Below, piece after piece: positions 40,140 through 51,052 of a stretch of 64,000 bases of DNA. This stretch comes from Bathymodiolus brooksi. Lineage: Eukaryota; Mollusca; Bivalvia; Mytilida; Modiolidae. Both the position numbers and the translations under genes were made by a program. The number at the start of each line of letters is the position of its first letter. The stretch's first letter is position 1. The notes beneath the pieces are model-generated. The model was not told where the DNA came from. It saw only the letters and a program-made list of their open reading frames with translations, and searched no databases. The stretch spans positions 79,446,829 through 79,510,828 of the forward strand of contig OY804588.1 of NCBI GenBank assembly GCA_963680875.1, in the 5' to 3' direction.

Positions 40140-40646
40140 CATGATAGATGATTATCACAGAGAACGGGAAATGATTTTGAATGAAAACGATTCACGGGCT
40201 ATGTCCTCGTTACAATTCACGGTAAATGAAAAAAAAATGACACATAAAGAATCACATCTTCCAATCTTCCTTCATAGGAAATGTTGCCATTAATACTTAT
40301 GGGAGAAGATATGTTCTTGTTTGTTATTCGTGTTCTGAAAATGTATCTGTTGAATTCACAATTAAACTTCCATATAAAGTCATTGATTTTTATTTATTTG
40401 ATTTTTTTTTGCCTTCTGAAAACAATTTGTCGGAAGTATATGACACAAAGATTAATACATGACATTTTCCATATAATCCATGATAGTCTGCTAAAACTGA
40501 AGCGGATTACTCCCGAGGTCTTCCGCATACCGATACGAGATGCTCAAAAAGGGGTCCCTATACAGGGTATGCGATACGGGGTATGCGATACAAGTTTCAG
40601 ATTAACATCTATATCAGACATTAAAAATCTAAATAATGAGTACTAA
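40140..40646. other. No gene seen
   Basis: A 121-codon open frame (40281-40646) ends close to the next MITE and resembles nothing recognised. Local tandem GGGTATGCGATAC motifs lie at 40565-40591. Confidence 0.4.
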
Positions 40647-40905
40647 GGGACCGACCATTTAACTTGAAAGGGGGGGTTATGGTTTTTTTGTTCCATTTAA
40701 AAAATTTTTTTCAGACAACACAAGAGTTAGAATATTTTTTTTTTGTCGCGAATTTAATATTAGGTTATATGACAAAAACTCTGAATCAGATTATTTTTTT
40801 TTTCCTCCACCAAAATCAGAATATCTTTTTCAGCAACATTGGGAATCAGAATATTTTTTTTTAGAAAAAAACCATACCCCCCCTTCAAGTTAAATGGTCG
40901 TTGTT
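40647..40905. mobile_element. Harbinger-like MITE, second copy
   Basis: Same ends as 39868-40136 (GGGACCGACCATTTAACTTG; TTCAAGTTAAATGGTCGTTG) and same orientation, 510 bp away. The right terminus is worn and its target duplication is not clear. Confidence 0.78.
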
Positions 40906-40945
40906 CAATATTTGATTCCAATAATTGGTTGATCTATTTATTCTG

Positions 40946-41121
40946 AGAGGTCGTGGTGGTCGTGATCGTATTTATATGTACAACTACCTGTGTAATTAAT
41001 GCCTATCACTACTAAAGTTGTGAGCTCGAACCCTGTTCATGGCGAGTGTACTCAATACAACATTATGTGATAAAGTTTGTCAGTGACTTGCGAAAGGTCG
41101 GTGGTTTTCTACGAGATATAG
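40946..41121 (+). mobile_element. V-SINE-type SINE, 5' part
   Basis: The head GGTGGTCGTGATCGTAT, B-box-like GAGCTCGAACCC, GTTCATGGCGAG and TTTGTCAGTGACTTGCGAAA are present. It breaks off after GGTGGTTTTCTAC, before the V-domain. Confidence 0.85.
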
Positions 41122-41369
41122 TATGGTTTCATACTATTATATAGACAACAATAATAAGAAGTAAATTGTGTACTTTTAGATTAAGTAATCTTATTTAGTC
41201 CATTTGTTCCATTTTGCTCTTATTTAATAAAACATTTATCGTTTTTGTTTACAATACGCTAATTGTATTGTAAGCTCAATGACCAATAGAAAACTGTTTA
41301 TAACAACATATTGACCGCTGTAACAATATCTACTTTTATCTCTGTCTGCTCTTGTCTTAACAAACAGTA

Positions 41370-42660
41370 GACATAAGATGAAAGGGTAATCAGAAGTCGT
41401 AAATCATAGGACAGGCAATACAATGACAGGCGAAAAAACACTGAAAGGTAAAGAAGTCGTAAATCATAGGATAGGCAATACAATGACAGGAGACAAAACA
41501 CTCAAAGGTAAAGAAGTCGTAAATCATAGGACAGGCAATACAATGACAGGCGACAAAACACTGAAAGGTAAAGAAGTCGTAAATCATAGGATAGGCAATA
41601 CAATGACAGGAGACAAAACACTCAAAGGTAAAGAAGTCGTAAATCATAGGACAGGCAATACAATGACAGGAGACAAAACACTCAAAGGTAAAGAAGTCGT
41701 AAATCATAGGACAGGCAATACAATGACAGGAGACAAAACACTCAAAGGTAAAGAAGTCGTAAATCATAGGACAGGCAATACAATGACAGGAGACAAAACA
41801 CTCAAAGGTAAAGAAGTCGTAAATCATAGGACAGGCAATACAATGACAGGAGACAAAACACTCAAAGGTAAAGAAGTCGTAAATCATAGGACAGGCAATA
41901 CAATGACAGGAGACAAAACACTCAAAGGTAAAGAAGTCGTAAATCATAGGACAGGCAATACAATGACAGGCGACAAAACACTGAAAGGTAAAGAAGTCGT
42001 AAATCATAGGATAGGCAATACAATGACAGGAGACAAAACACTCAAAGGTAAAGAAGTCGTAAATCATAGGACAGGCAATACAATGACAGGCGACAAAACA
42101 CTGAAAGGTAAAGAAGTCGTAAATCATAGGATAGGCAATACAATGACAGGAGACAAAACACTCAAAGGTAAAGAAGTCGTAAATCATAGGACAGGCAATA
42201 CAATGACAGGAGACAAAACACTCAAAGGTAAAGAAGTCGTAAATCATAGGACAGGCAATACAATGACAGGAGACAAAACACTCAAAGGTAAAGAAGTCGT
42301 AAATCATAGGACAGGCAATACAATGACAGGCAACAAAACACTGAAAGGTAAAGAAGTCGTAAATCATAGGATAGGCAATACAATGACAGGAGACAAAACA
42401 CTCAAAGGTAAAGAAGTCGTAAATCATAGGACAGGCAATACAATGACAGGCGACAAAACACTGAAAGGTAATGAAGTGGTAAATCATAGGACAGGCAATA
42501 CAATGACAGGCGACAAAACACTGAAAGGAAAGCTAAAGATTGATCAACACAAACCCAATTTACAACCGGAAATGAACTCATGAAAGGTAAACATTTCCTG
42601 TTACACTTGGGTCTCCTGTTGTGCTATGTGTTACTCATGTTAAAACTCCGGTGATAAATC
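41370..42660. mobile_element. Dispersed repeat copy expanded by a 60-bp minisatellite
   Basis: The flanks (AAAGGGTAATCAGAAG at 41380; AACTCATGAAAGGTAAACAT then CTCCGGTGATAAATCG at the right) align with the single-copy version at 43225-43510. The tandem array fills the middle. The element is probably the 3' tail of a retroelement, because 48500-48610 resembles its complement. Confidence 0.7.
41401..42530. repeat. 60-bp minisatellite, about 19 copies, both strands open
   Basis: The unit begins AAATCATAGGACAGGCAATA and ends GGTAAAGAAGTCGT, exactly 60 bp with no length change through the array. Only a few positions vary (ACAGG/ATAGG, CGACA/AGACA, CTGAAA/CTCAAA), and these co-vary as two unit types. 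Plus (386 codons) and minus (365 codons) open frames span it. I treat both as consequences of the period. Confidence 0.96.
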
Positions 42661-43224
42661 GTGTGGTTTAAGAACACACGCGGTATTGATGGAACTTAAT
42701 TGCGACAAACATATCCGTGGTCATCTGTAACACATATATTCAGTAAGGTATCAACATATTCATGCAGTAACTGAAATCTGCCCCTACTATACACTGTGTT
42801 CCAACTCGTTTCAATACACATAAGATACAACCGATCATAATTGCATGCCTGGGAGTCATGAAAGAAAATTTAGCTTCAAATTGAAGTTGGTTTGTTCTGT
42901 AAAATAAAAACGCCCCAAAATTTCGATTTCCACGAGCAACGCATCGTCGTTAACTCGCGGCTGATCTCCTGCCGATATTCTCCACTCACTGCCCGTGGGT
43001 AAGCTAATAGAGAAATCCTCGTATATATATATATAGTGGTAGTAATGAATTATTCATCTCGAATCTGATTGGTTCCGCTACGTTCCGGAGGATATGAAAT
43101 ATTTGCACTTGTATTACATTCTACTGCAGTACCTTGACACCTTATTTTGATATTTTGAACCTTATTTTTTTGGTGACCTATCGACCACAATCTGCAAATA
43201 TGGGTAAACCCACTGCTCTCCCTT
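42661..43224. other. No gene seen
   Basis: It contains a short TA run (43022-43035) and nothing else recognised. Confidence 0.5.
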
Positions 43225-43510
43225 TGTTAGATGGAGGACAGGAAGCGGGCAAGTAATGACGAGTGCAAGAAGAGTTTGAAGATACCAAAGGGGTAATCAG
43301 AATCGAAGAACAGACAACACAATGACCAAAGGAAAAAGTACAAAAGGACAATATACAAAACGTACACATAAAACTAAAGATCAAACATGAACCCCACTGA
43401 AAACCTGGGGTGAACTCAGGTGCCCCGGAAGGGTAAGCAGTTCCTGCTCCACTAATGGCACCCATCGTGTTAATCTAGTTACAAATCCGGTGATAAGTCG
43501 TGAATGAGGA
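43225..43510 (-). mobile_element. Dispersed repeat, single-copy version (retroelement tail)
   Basis: Features such as AACACAATGACC, GGGGTGAACTCAGGTGCCCC and GGAAGGGTAAGCAGTTCCTG match a repeat I know as very abundant in mussels and relatives. Complemented, GAGCAGGAACTGCTTACCCT resembles 48545-48590 downstream of the reverse-transcriptase relic, so this is probably the 3' UTR of that retroelement. Confidence 0.65.
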
Positions 43511-43677
43511 AATGAGGAAAGGACCGTAATATATGCGCAAAGTCATTTTGATATAGCAATTTCTAATTGCCGAATCAGTAACCGTTCAACTCCGAAACAA
43601 GTGTAATTGTTTCAATTGACCCACGAGTGAGAAGTGGAGAGTGTGACCATCCGTGGGTTACCGACGATCCGCGTGGC

Positions 43678-43747
43678 GTGGTGCACTCGATATGCTTTAA
43701 GAGATAAAATTTATTAACTACTCGAGGTAGGTCAGTGGTTTTCTACA
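43678..43747 (+). mobile_element. V-SINE fragment
   Basis: GGTGCACTCGATA, GATAAAATTTATTAACTACT and GAGGTAGGTCAGTGGTTTTC match the centre of the SINE in worn form. Confidence 0.55.
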
Positions 43748-43768
43748 ATTAGTCTAGTGTGCTCTACA

Positions 43769-43911
43769 CAGTGCAGGCCTTAAGCCAATAGGAACAATTG
43801 CTCTCAATTGGACCCGCGCTTTATCTACTCTCTGCTGTTCACCTACACACAGCAACATACATGTAGGTCCTACAGAGAACAGCAATTGAACCATGCACCT
43901 CCTAATACCGG
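43769..43911. mobile_element. hAT-like MITE, second copy with 7-bp TSD
   Basis: CTCTACA flanks it at 43762-43768 and 43912-43918. The interior (AGCCAATAGGAACAATTGCT, CTACAGAGAACAGCAATTGA) aligns with 37264-37412. Confidence 0.72.
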
Positions 43912-43918
43912 CTCTACA

Positions 43919-45244
43919 AGTACAATTGCACGCCGTAATAAATCCACATGGCGTTAAAGACCTGTCATCCTAACAAGCTATTTAAGTCACCAGTATGGTA
44001 CTATTTTTTTTTCTATTACTTCACCCACATTGTCGTCACATTTTGTCACACTTATATATATTCCCGTTAATGAATTTTTAACTGGGTGTATATTAAACAC
44101 ATTTAGAATAAATCTGTCATTGATTTTCCATATTGTAATTACATCGGATTATTTGTTATTGCACCTATTTTCAGTATGCTAATTATGTCAATCAGAAATG
44201 AAACACCACTAATCTACATGTGTTGAGATGCGTAGGTGATACAATCTTAGTTTGAATCGACCGAGTATTGACGAGTGTTAATGTTGTGTATCTATTTTTG
44301 GTATTTGTATTAATGGTTGGAGGTTCACAAACGAATATATTGCAGCAATCCGGAATCTTGGCTTAGCCCGATTCCGGCTTGCCATTTATACTCTCTCTTG
44401 TAAAAAGCCCGCGAAAGTAACAGACGCACATTTTGTTTACAGAATGAAAATATAACAAATTTACAGTTTTTATTCGTATCTTTCCAATATAAAGTTCCCC
44501 AAACATACGAAAGTAGCCCGATGACAAGCATAAGAATATAGCTCTTAAACCATGAAAGGATCACCAGGCCCTCGACCCGCTATTGAGACATTGGTCCCGT
44601 ATAAGATATTTTTAAGCGATAATGTGACGACAAAAGTCGTCAATCATACCAAATGGAATGAAACCACTAGCTTACCCCCTAGTTGCCCAATACAAAGGAA
44701 GAAAATGTCTGAATCTGATATATATTTTCTGAACAATAATATAGCTTTATTTATCATCATCTGTTGTAACAATAGACCTTGGTCACCCAGGCTCAAGCAA
44801 TGGCTGTTTAACATCAAAAGATGTCATGCACAGGGACATGTAGCTAACACAATAAAAATCATCACATATTTAGAAATCGTCACACAAAGACACAAGAAAA
44901 AATATATAAAGATATATAAACAATTAGGCAAAAAATATAATTAGTATTCATTCAATAAACTACATTTCTAATACATCAAACGAGTGCAGCCTTAAACTTA
45001 CGTGTGGAGTACACCGATAGACATTTTAAAGTTGAGACCGAACCTGATATTAATCTATGATCTACCATGTGACGATGTGGTAAAATACGCGATTCTTATT
45101 TTGTTGGAAGATTACTACGATTAATTGTCACGTGAGTTCTTGTACTTTCTCTTTATTATCTCCCCTGGATATCATTTTAGGAATTTATTTGATGTCGTAA
45201 TATAATACGTCTGAATAGACGATATTCATTTGGTCGGTTTGAGT
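43919..45244. other. No gene identified
   Basis: A 130-codon plus-strand open frame (44552-44944) starts MKGSPGPRPAIE. Its composition is uneven and no family is recognised, so I do not call it a gene. The rest is AT-rich. Confidence 0.4.
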
Positions 45245-45355
45245 TTGGGTTTTGGTGTTTAACGTCACTTTCAACAGTATTTCAGTTATATCTAGGAGGT
45301 CAGTTTTATTAGTGGAGGAAACCGGAGTACCCGGGTTATTCTCTGACAACTTTTA
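45245..45355 (-). mobile_element. V-SINE 3' part
   Basis: The inverted tail TTTTGGTGTTTAACGTCACT and central block GAGGAAACCGGAGTACCCGG are present. The head is missing. Confidence 0.82.
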
Positions 45356-45382
45356 CAATAGTGATGGTAAAGACTGTAATTG

Positions 45383-45662
45383 CAGGGGCGGATCCAGGAT
45401 TTCAAGTTAGGGGGGGGGCGCACTTAAAAAAATTGCGCCGAGCGGAGGGAGGCGCGAAAATTTTGGGGGTATTTCGTGTGAAAAATCACGATTTTACGCA
45501 AAAAAATCGTATTTTTTCCAATTGCGGAGGAAGGCGCGAAAAATTTTGGGGTATTGCGTGTGAAAAAATCACGATTATACACCAAAAAAATCATATTTTT
45601 TCCAATTTTAGGGGGGGGGGGGCCGCGCACCGGGTGGCCCCCCCCCCCTGGATCCGCCCCTG
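45383..45662. mobile_element. 280-bp MITE with CAGGGGCGGATCCAGG ends and 5-bp TSD
   Basis: The perfect 16-bp ends CAGGGGCGGATCCAGG and CCTGGATCCGCCCCTG lie between AATTG repeats (45378-45382, 45663-45667). Compared with 36118-36317, an internal segment of about 80 bp (GCGGAGG.AGGCGCGAAAA onward) is duplicated. Confidence 0.88.
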
Positions 45663-45799
45663 AATTGTGTCCCATTAATATTACAGAAAAACAACAAACT
45701 TAAATTACAATAAACTGTTGATATGTTAAATTGTATTTATTTCATTAAAAGATTTAAAAAATACATTAAGGGATAAGGCGAATAATGGATTTATAAATT

Positions 45800-46930
45800 C
45801 TCTTTTTTACCGTCACATATAGAATAATACACGTGACGGTAATGTCCCACAGCAGGGATGATTATAGAAAAGAAGAATTAAACCTTCAAAAATTGTGTTT
45901 CTTAATGTTTTAAAGGTTTAATAATACCAGTAAACATTAAATAATAAAATGCTTTAAAGATTTATATATTGTTTATGTAAAATATTTCCTTTATTTACTC
46001 TGAAATGTGTGTCCTAAGAATTTCTGTTTTTACCGTCACGAAAATTTAACGTTGCAGAACGTCTAATATACATGTGACTCTGAGATCGTAGTCACGTTGG
46101 CGCTTTCCTTTCTATTTCATCGATGCAAAGAAACAGTATCGTGGATCGACTGTCAGCAGGATTCAAAAAAACAAACCAGTATCTCCATTAAAATGCATTA
46201 GTACCTTTATTCAATGTCTTTACCAAACATAATAGAAGTTCATCTGTTCACCTTCTACAACATTTTAAACGTCATGTAGAAATAAAAAGTTGTTCCAGAT
46301 AACAATACACATATTTCACCTTTAGAAATATTTTCTGTACTACACGGAATCAATACCAAAATGCGGAATTGTCTTTACCGTAACAGTCTTTGCCGTCACA
46401 ATTTCATATTACAATCGTGACGGTAAAGACAACCACATACTTTTAATCACTTTTACTTAGCATCAGGAATGTTTTTGAGCACGGCTAAAGGTGTTATACT
46501 CAACCTCGTGCTTTTGATTTATGTTGGTAGTTGTTATTACGAACCAAAATGTCTTTACCGTCACAAATATTCCTTTCCGTCACGAATTCAACAATGTTTT
46601 TGTATATTATATTTGTAATTATACAACATATTTAACCTTAAATAACGCTGTAATAGCACATCAAAAACCCAGTTCAGTTATTTGTGACCATTGAGCACTA
46701 GTTAAAGAATATAGCAAAAATATATACATCTCGGATCTCAACTTTGAAATTATGACACACAAACCTTTTAAATACTCCGTAGATATAAGAAAAATTATAT
46801 AAGTAATTCTACATATATCAACAGAACAATTTATTCGTTTATATTCATATCGGTTTTATGGTTTATGTTGAAGAAAAAGTCAGAAAATGTGCGTTTAAGG
46901 TATTATGATGGTAAAGACAAATATTTACAC
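45800..46930. repeat. Cluster of TTACCGTCAC motifs in both orientations
   Basis: TACCGTCAC or its complement occurs near 45810, 45833, 46030, 46412-46425 and 46556, with relatives at 46367, 46386, 46575 and 46909 (for example GTCTTTACCGTAACAG, TTTGCCGTCAC, GATGGTAAAGAC). The pair GTCTTTGCCGTCAC and GTGACGGTAAAGAC at 46384-46432 can form a hairpin. No gene was seen in the region. Confidence 0.55.
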
Positions 46931-47109
46931 CCCACGGAATTATAAGACGGAGAAAATATATATTTTTGATAAAACAGCTTGCCACACACTTAATTCTGTC
47001 TCACGAATGCGAATGATTAATTAAACGAACTTTAGCAAATGAAACGTTTGTGACAAATTTTCCTTTCATATAGACACAACTCGGTATTTTGAAAAGTTGT
47101 CAGAGAATG

Positions 47110-47275
47110 ACCCACACAGAGAAAAACAGCAACCTGTCGCAAGCCACGGACATACTATATGTTGTATCGACTACACCTCGCCATGAGCGGATTTGAACTC
47201 GCAACGTTAGTGAAGAAAAGCACTGCTTGCATAGGTAGTTGTAAATCCAACTACCATACGATCACGACCACCATA
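47110..47275 (-). mobile_element. V-SINE 5' part
   Basis: On the plus strand ACCTGTCGCAAGCCACGGAC, CTCGCCATGAGCGGATTTGA and CCAACTACCATACGATCACG identify the inverted head and middle. The 3' tail is missing. Confidence 0.85.
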
Positions 47276-48002
47276 ACCGCACCATAATTGGTATGTATTT
47301 GATGTCGTAATGTAATATAACACATCTGAATGGACGAGATTCCTCTTTGGTCGGTTAACAATCACTATGTTCATATTTATATGCCCAAGAATCACTGTCG
47401 TGTACCCGATACGGAATGGTCATTTCAAGATGGTGGATTGTACATCATCAAAAAGGTAGGTGTGAAGATTTTGACTATTATCGTTCTTTATAGGTTATCT
47501 TAGTGTCTATGAGTTACACGTTTAGATAGGGCAGTCTTTTTTCAACTTCACCATTAAGTCAGTAAAGCTCGATCCGTTTGTTTTTATCGTAAACTGCCTT
47601 CGCAAGTTGAGCAATGCAGCGACAAAGATATCTAGGCGTAGAATCCAATTTATTTCACCAATTCCTACCGCCTAATGACGTTTTATATTAATATTTTGAT
47701 GCCGAAATTATTCAAACATGTGAATTTTCCAACAAATGTCATTTCAGCCTTTGACAAGCCTTGTATCCCTCTTAAAACGTGTAGGAAAATTTTGTTTACG
47801 TCACGGAACGGTCACGACAAAAACATGACAAAAATGTATGGGAATGGTCTGATTTTTTGGGTGTAGGAATGGACTTTCAAGTAAAGGAGTGGTCTTTTTT
47901 GCTTAGGAATGGTCTCCATCATTTAAGATATGCTTGTAGATTTTTTCATACAATGGTTATTACAAAAGAAGGGGAAAATAATTAACCTAGTCCTTTTATT
48001 TC

Positions 48003-48389
48003 AGCTTCTGCTGTATAGACAATGTTCTGTCTTTAAATAATAAGATAATAAGAGATACTCTACATCTGATCTATCCCAGTGAGTTAGAAATTAAAGACAC
48101 TACCATAACGGCTAAATCTGCTTCATACCTAGATTTACACCTATCAGTAGACACCATAGGACGGTTGTACACAAAATTGAATGACAAACGTGACCATTTC
48201 AGTTTCCAAATAATGAATTTTCCTTTTCTGAGCAGTTATATACCTACATCTCCAGCGTATGGTGTATTCATATTACAGCTGATCCACTACTCCAGAGCTT
48301 GTGTCCCATACAGTGACTTTCTAGAGAGACCTAAAACACTGTCGCTTAAACTGCTCAATCAGGAATATATTCAGTCTAGACTAAGATAA
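48003..48389 (+). pseudogene. Reverse transcriptase relic (probably Penelope-like)
   Basis: About 125 codons are open: DNVLSLNNK, LHLIYPSELEIKDTT, SASYLDLHLSVDT, LNDKRDHFSFQIMNFPFLSS and PAYGVFILQLIHYSRA, ending with a TAA at 48387-48389. These blocks match the segment after the YxDD-type active site in a retroelement family widespread in invertebrates, which I associate with Penelope-like elements. The catalytic pair reads I-D-N instead of I-D-D. Sequence after the stop (TATTACGGTCATCATCACGA) seems to continue the protein in another frame, so the copy is dead. Confidence 0.72.
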
Positions 48390-48610
48390 TTCTTCAAAAA
48401 TATTACGGTCATCATCACGAGTTATTCTATTGATATCAGGTGAGTGTGTCACAAATCATCGTGGACATATTTCCCAGTGTGCTTCTTCTCTTATCGATTT
48501 TGACTTAATACCGGCTTTGACCTTTGGGTAATATTTCTACGACGGGTGTCGCATGCGAAGCAGGATATGCTTACCATTTCGGAGCATCCGTTATCACTAG
48601 CGGCTTGTTT
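48390..48610 (+). mobile_element. 3' tail of the reverse-transcriptase element
   Basis: ACGACGGGTGTCGCATGCGA and GCAGGATATGCTTACCATTT resemble the complement of the dispersed repeat at 43425-43470. This links the tail family to the relic upstream. Confidence 0.55.
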
Positions 48611-48747
48611 TTATTAAATTTATTATTGATATAGAATCACTAATCCTCTGAACCATTGGAACAATCATATCGTAATGAATTTGTTTTAACCATACATGAA
48701 TTTAATAGTTTTATTTTATTTTAGCAACCATGCTTTTGATTTACCAG

Positions 48748-48916
48748 AGAGGGCGAGGGGTACCCGAAAGCGGAAAAGCTAGTTAGCCAGAAGAACCTGC
48801 GAGAAAACCACAAACTGTCAGGGAATATCACAGAGCTCATGAGGCAGAGATTCTTCCACATGTTCGGAGAGGATTATATCTTCAGAACTACTGACATTTT
48901 TCTCTGGATCAAATGA
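48748..48916 (+). CDS. Possible terminal exon of an unknown gene
   Basis: After an acceptor-like GATTTACCAG, a frame of 56 codons (EGEGYPKAEKLVSQ, NLRENHKLSGNITEL, MRQRFFHMFGEDYIFRT) ends with TGA at 48914-48916. AATAAA follows at 48945-48950. The segment has higher GC and ordinary protein-like composition, unlike its surroundings. I do not recognise the family, and no upstream partner exon was found. It could also be the end of a gene carried by the 5.5-kb element around it, or chance. Confidence 0.3.
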
Positions 48917-48950
48917 CTATATTTGTAATTGTTTGCAAATTGATAATAAA

Positions 48951-50413
48951 GATATAAAGAGTTGATTTCATAAAATTTATTTTAATAACAATGCATATTT
49001 ATTTTAACAAAACTGTTTTTATTTAAAAAAAATGATTCTCTGTCAATATCACAAAGTATAAACGATTACAATATGTGTACAATTGCTGAAAGAGTTCTTA
49101 ACCAAAGAGGGAGAGGCGCTAAGGTGCAACATTGGCCCCACATTATATTAAAAAACAATGCTCGACATAGAATAAAAACAATTTACTAATTTAATTGTTA
49201 GATAATTTTTTTTCAAAAAATATAACTTTCCGTGAAATTGGGTGCGCTATGACGTCATAATGACATCATAATTAGACGGATAATGCTAAAAATGGACTAT
49301 AAACGACATATTTAATGTACATTTTAGCTATTTTATATACCTCCGCAGTCTTCCACCAACACCAAATTGAGCAGTTGTTTTGAGTATAGAGGGTTAATGA
49401 TTATATCAAAATATTTTGTTGGTGGAGGATTGTGGAGGTTGTTAAATATTAATTTATTTATAACCTCAGCCAGACCCTTAAAATAAATATGTTCACTCTT
49501 CTGATTGTATATATGAGACCATTATATACATAATCTGTATATTTCATGATTCATTTCAAGTAATGAAATTCATCAGTAAATAACTTATGTTTCTGTAAAT
49601 AATTGTATTTATTTTGAATACAGTTTGTGTACATTAAAACCAAGAGAAAAACTCAATGCATGTAATCCGGCGTCAATGCCATAAAAAGAACTGGGGACTA
49701 TAAGTGCCATATAATGGCCCCATATTTAATGAATCATTATCTCAGAACATACTTGATTAAAATTTGATGTGTTTTATATTATAGACGAGATCATACTTTT
49801 GATGTTAAAACTTGTTTCCAACAAAATCGATACGTATTTAACGTCATTGTGACGTCATCAGCGTTATTTGTTTTCTGTATTTCGTGGAATTTTGCTCGCG
49901 ATATTTGGACGGTTTTCGAAGAAATTAAGCACCTCCGCAGTCGTGCACCAGAAAAATATTTTACCAGATTATTAAAATAAATAAAACACAATTACTGTTA
50001 AAGTATTTTTTGGGTTTCACGAGGTGTTAAATTTCTTGAAAAACGACGGGAAAATGTTCAAATATTCCAAGCGTTTAGATGACGTTTTGATATTTGAGAA
50101 GCAATCTTTGCCGTAAAAAACGATTGTATGTCGGCACGTAACAGTTATATACAAATGTAAGATAAAAATAAAATAAACACCGATTCATCCAAAATAGGTT
50201 TTTTTTCATAAGCCCCCAATTATTGATTATATATTTTCTTCCGGGATACTGAAATAGTTATTACTACAGGGATACGGAGGTAACGGGTTTAATGGTCTAT
50301 CGATGCTACTTCTAAGATGAAGAAAAATAGTTTGATCCAAAAGGAGTAGATATTTTTTGGGCACTATCCAACAGATAGCTCTCACATTATGACCCAAATG
50401 TGTTTTATATTAT
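48951..50413. other. No gene seen
   Basis: AT-rich. An imperfect inverted repeat CCTCCGCAGTCTTCCACCAA (49341) and TTGGTGGAGGATTGTGGAGG (49419) is present, and CACCTCCGCAGTCGTGCACC recurs at 49930. Confidence 0.5.
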
Positions 50414-51052
50414 GCACTACATACACAAACGTTTGATCCATCATTTGTCCATTGGAGGTTAGGTGTTTAACACCACTTTCAAAAATATTTCAGTTACTAC
50501 TTTTGTGGCGGAAATTGGAGTACCCAGAGAAATCCACAGACCTGTCGCAAGTCACTGACAAACTTTATCACAAAATGTTTTATCGAGTACACCTCGCCAT
50601 GAATGGGGTTCAAACTCACAACTTAAGTGGTGATAGGCAATGATTGCACAGGTAGTTGTAAATTCAACTACCATACGACCACGACGGTTCAAGTTCAGTT
50701 AAGATGAAAGGTAATTGTTTTATTGGTATTGATGGAATTTATGATTATCACTGTTTATAGACTTTCTTTTCATATCAATCAATGAAAAGAATTGGTTTGC
50801 TGAAAGCCTAGGTTTTTTTGTTGGGGTTCATTGGATGGAATTTGCAGACACAACGTTAGGCATATCAGAACAATACCTTTTTTTTGCCACCAGACTGGGA
50901 TGGTTGGCCACTGAATTCACATCACATTTTCATAAATTATATAAAGGTTCCCCTTTTGCGCCCAAATTAAACTTTTAACTTCTATCAGTTCCATTCTCTT
51001 AAATCAACCTCCAATGAACAAATGATGGATCAAAAGTTTGTGTATGTAGTGC
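50414..51052. mobile_element. 639-bp TIR element with 45-bp ends, containing a SINE
   Basis: GCACTACATACACAAACGTT onward (50414-50458) and its near-perfect complement (51008-51052) bound the segment. The SINE at 50456 begins exactly at the inner edge of the left end. No target duplication was established. Confidence 0.7.
50456..50690 (-). mobile_element. V-SINE-type SINE, near full length
   Basis: The inverted tail (AGGTGTTTAACACCACTTTC), central block (GGAGTACCCAGAG), B-box side (GGTTCAAACTCACAAC) and head (CCATACGACCACGACGG) are all present. Confidence 0.88.

Noticed and set aside
41390..42583. 386- and 365-codon open frames on opposite strands
   Set aside because: Both arise from a stop-free 60-bp unit; no start context, splice signal or homology favours either. 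Kept only as a testable finding.
44552..44944. 130-codon plus-strand open frame MKGSPGPRPAIE
   Set aside because: It begins like a repeat-derived segment and turns into AT-driven K/I/Y-rich sequence; no family was recognised, so not called.
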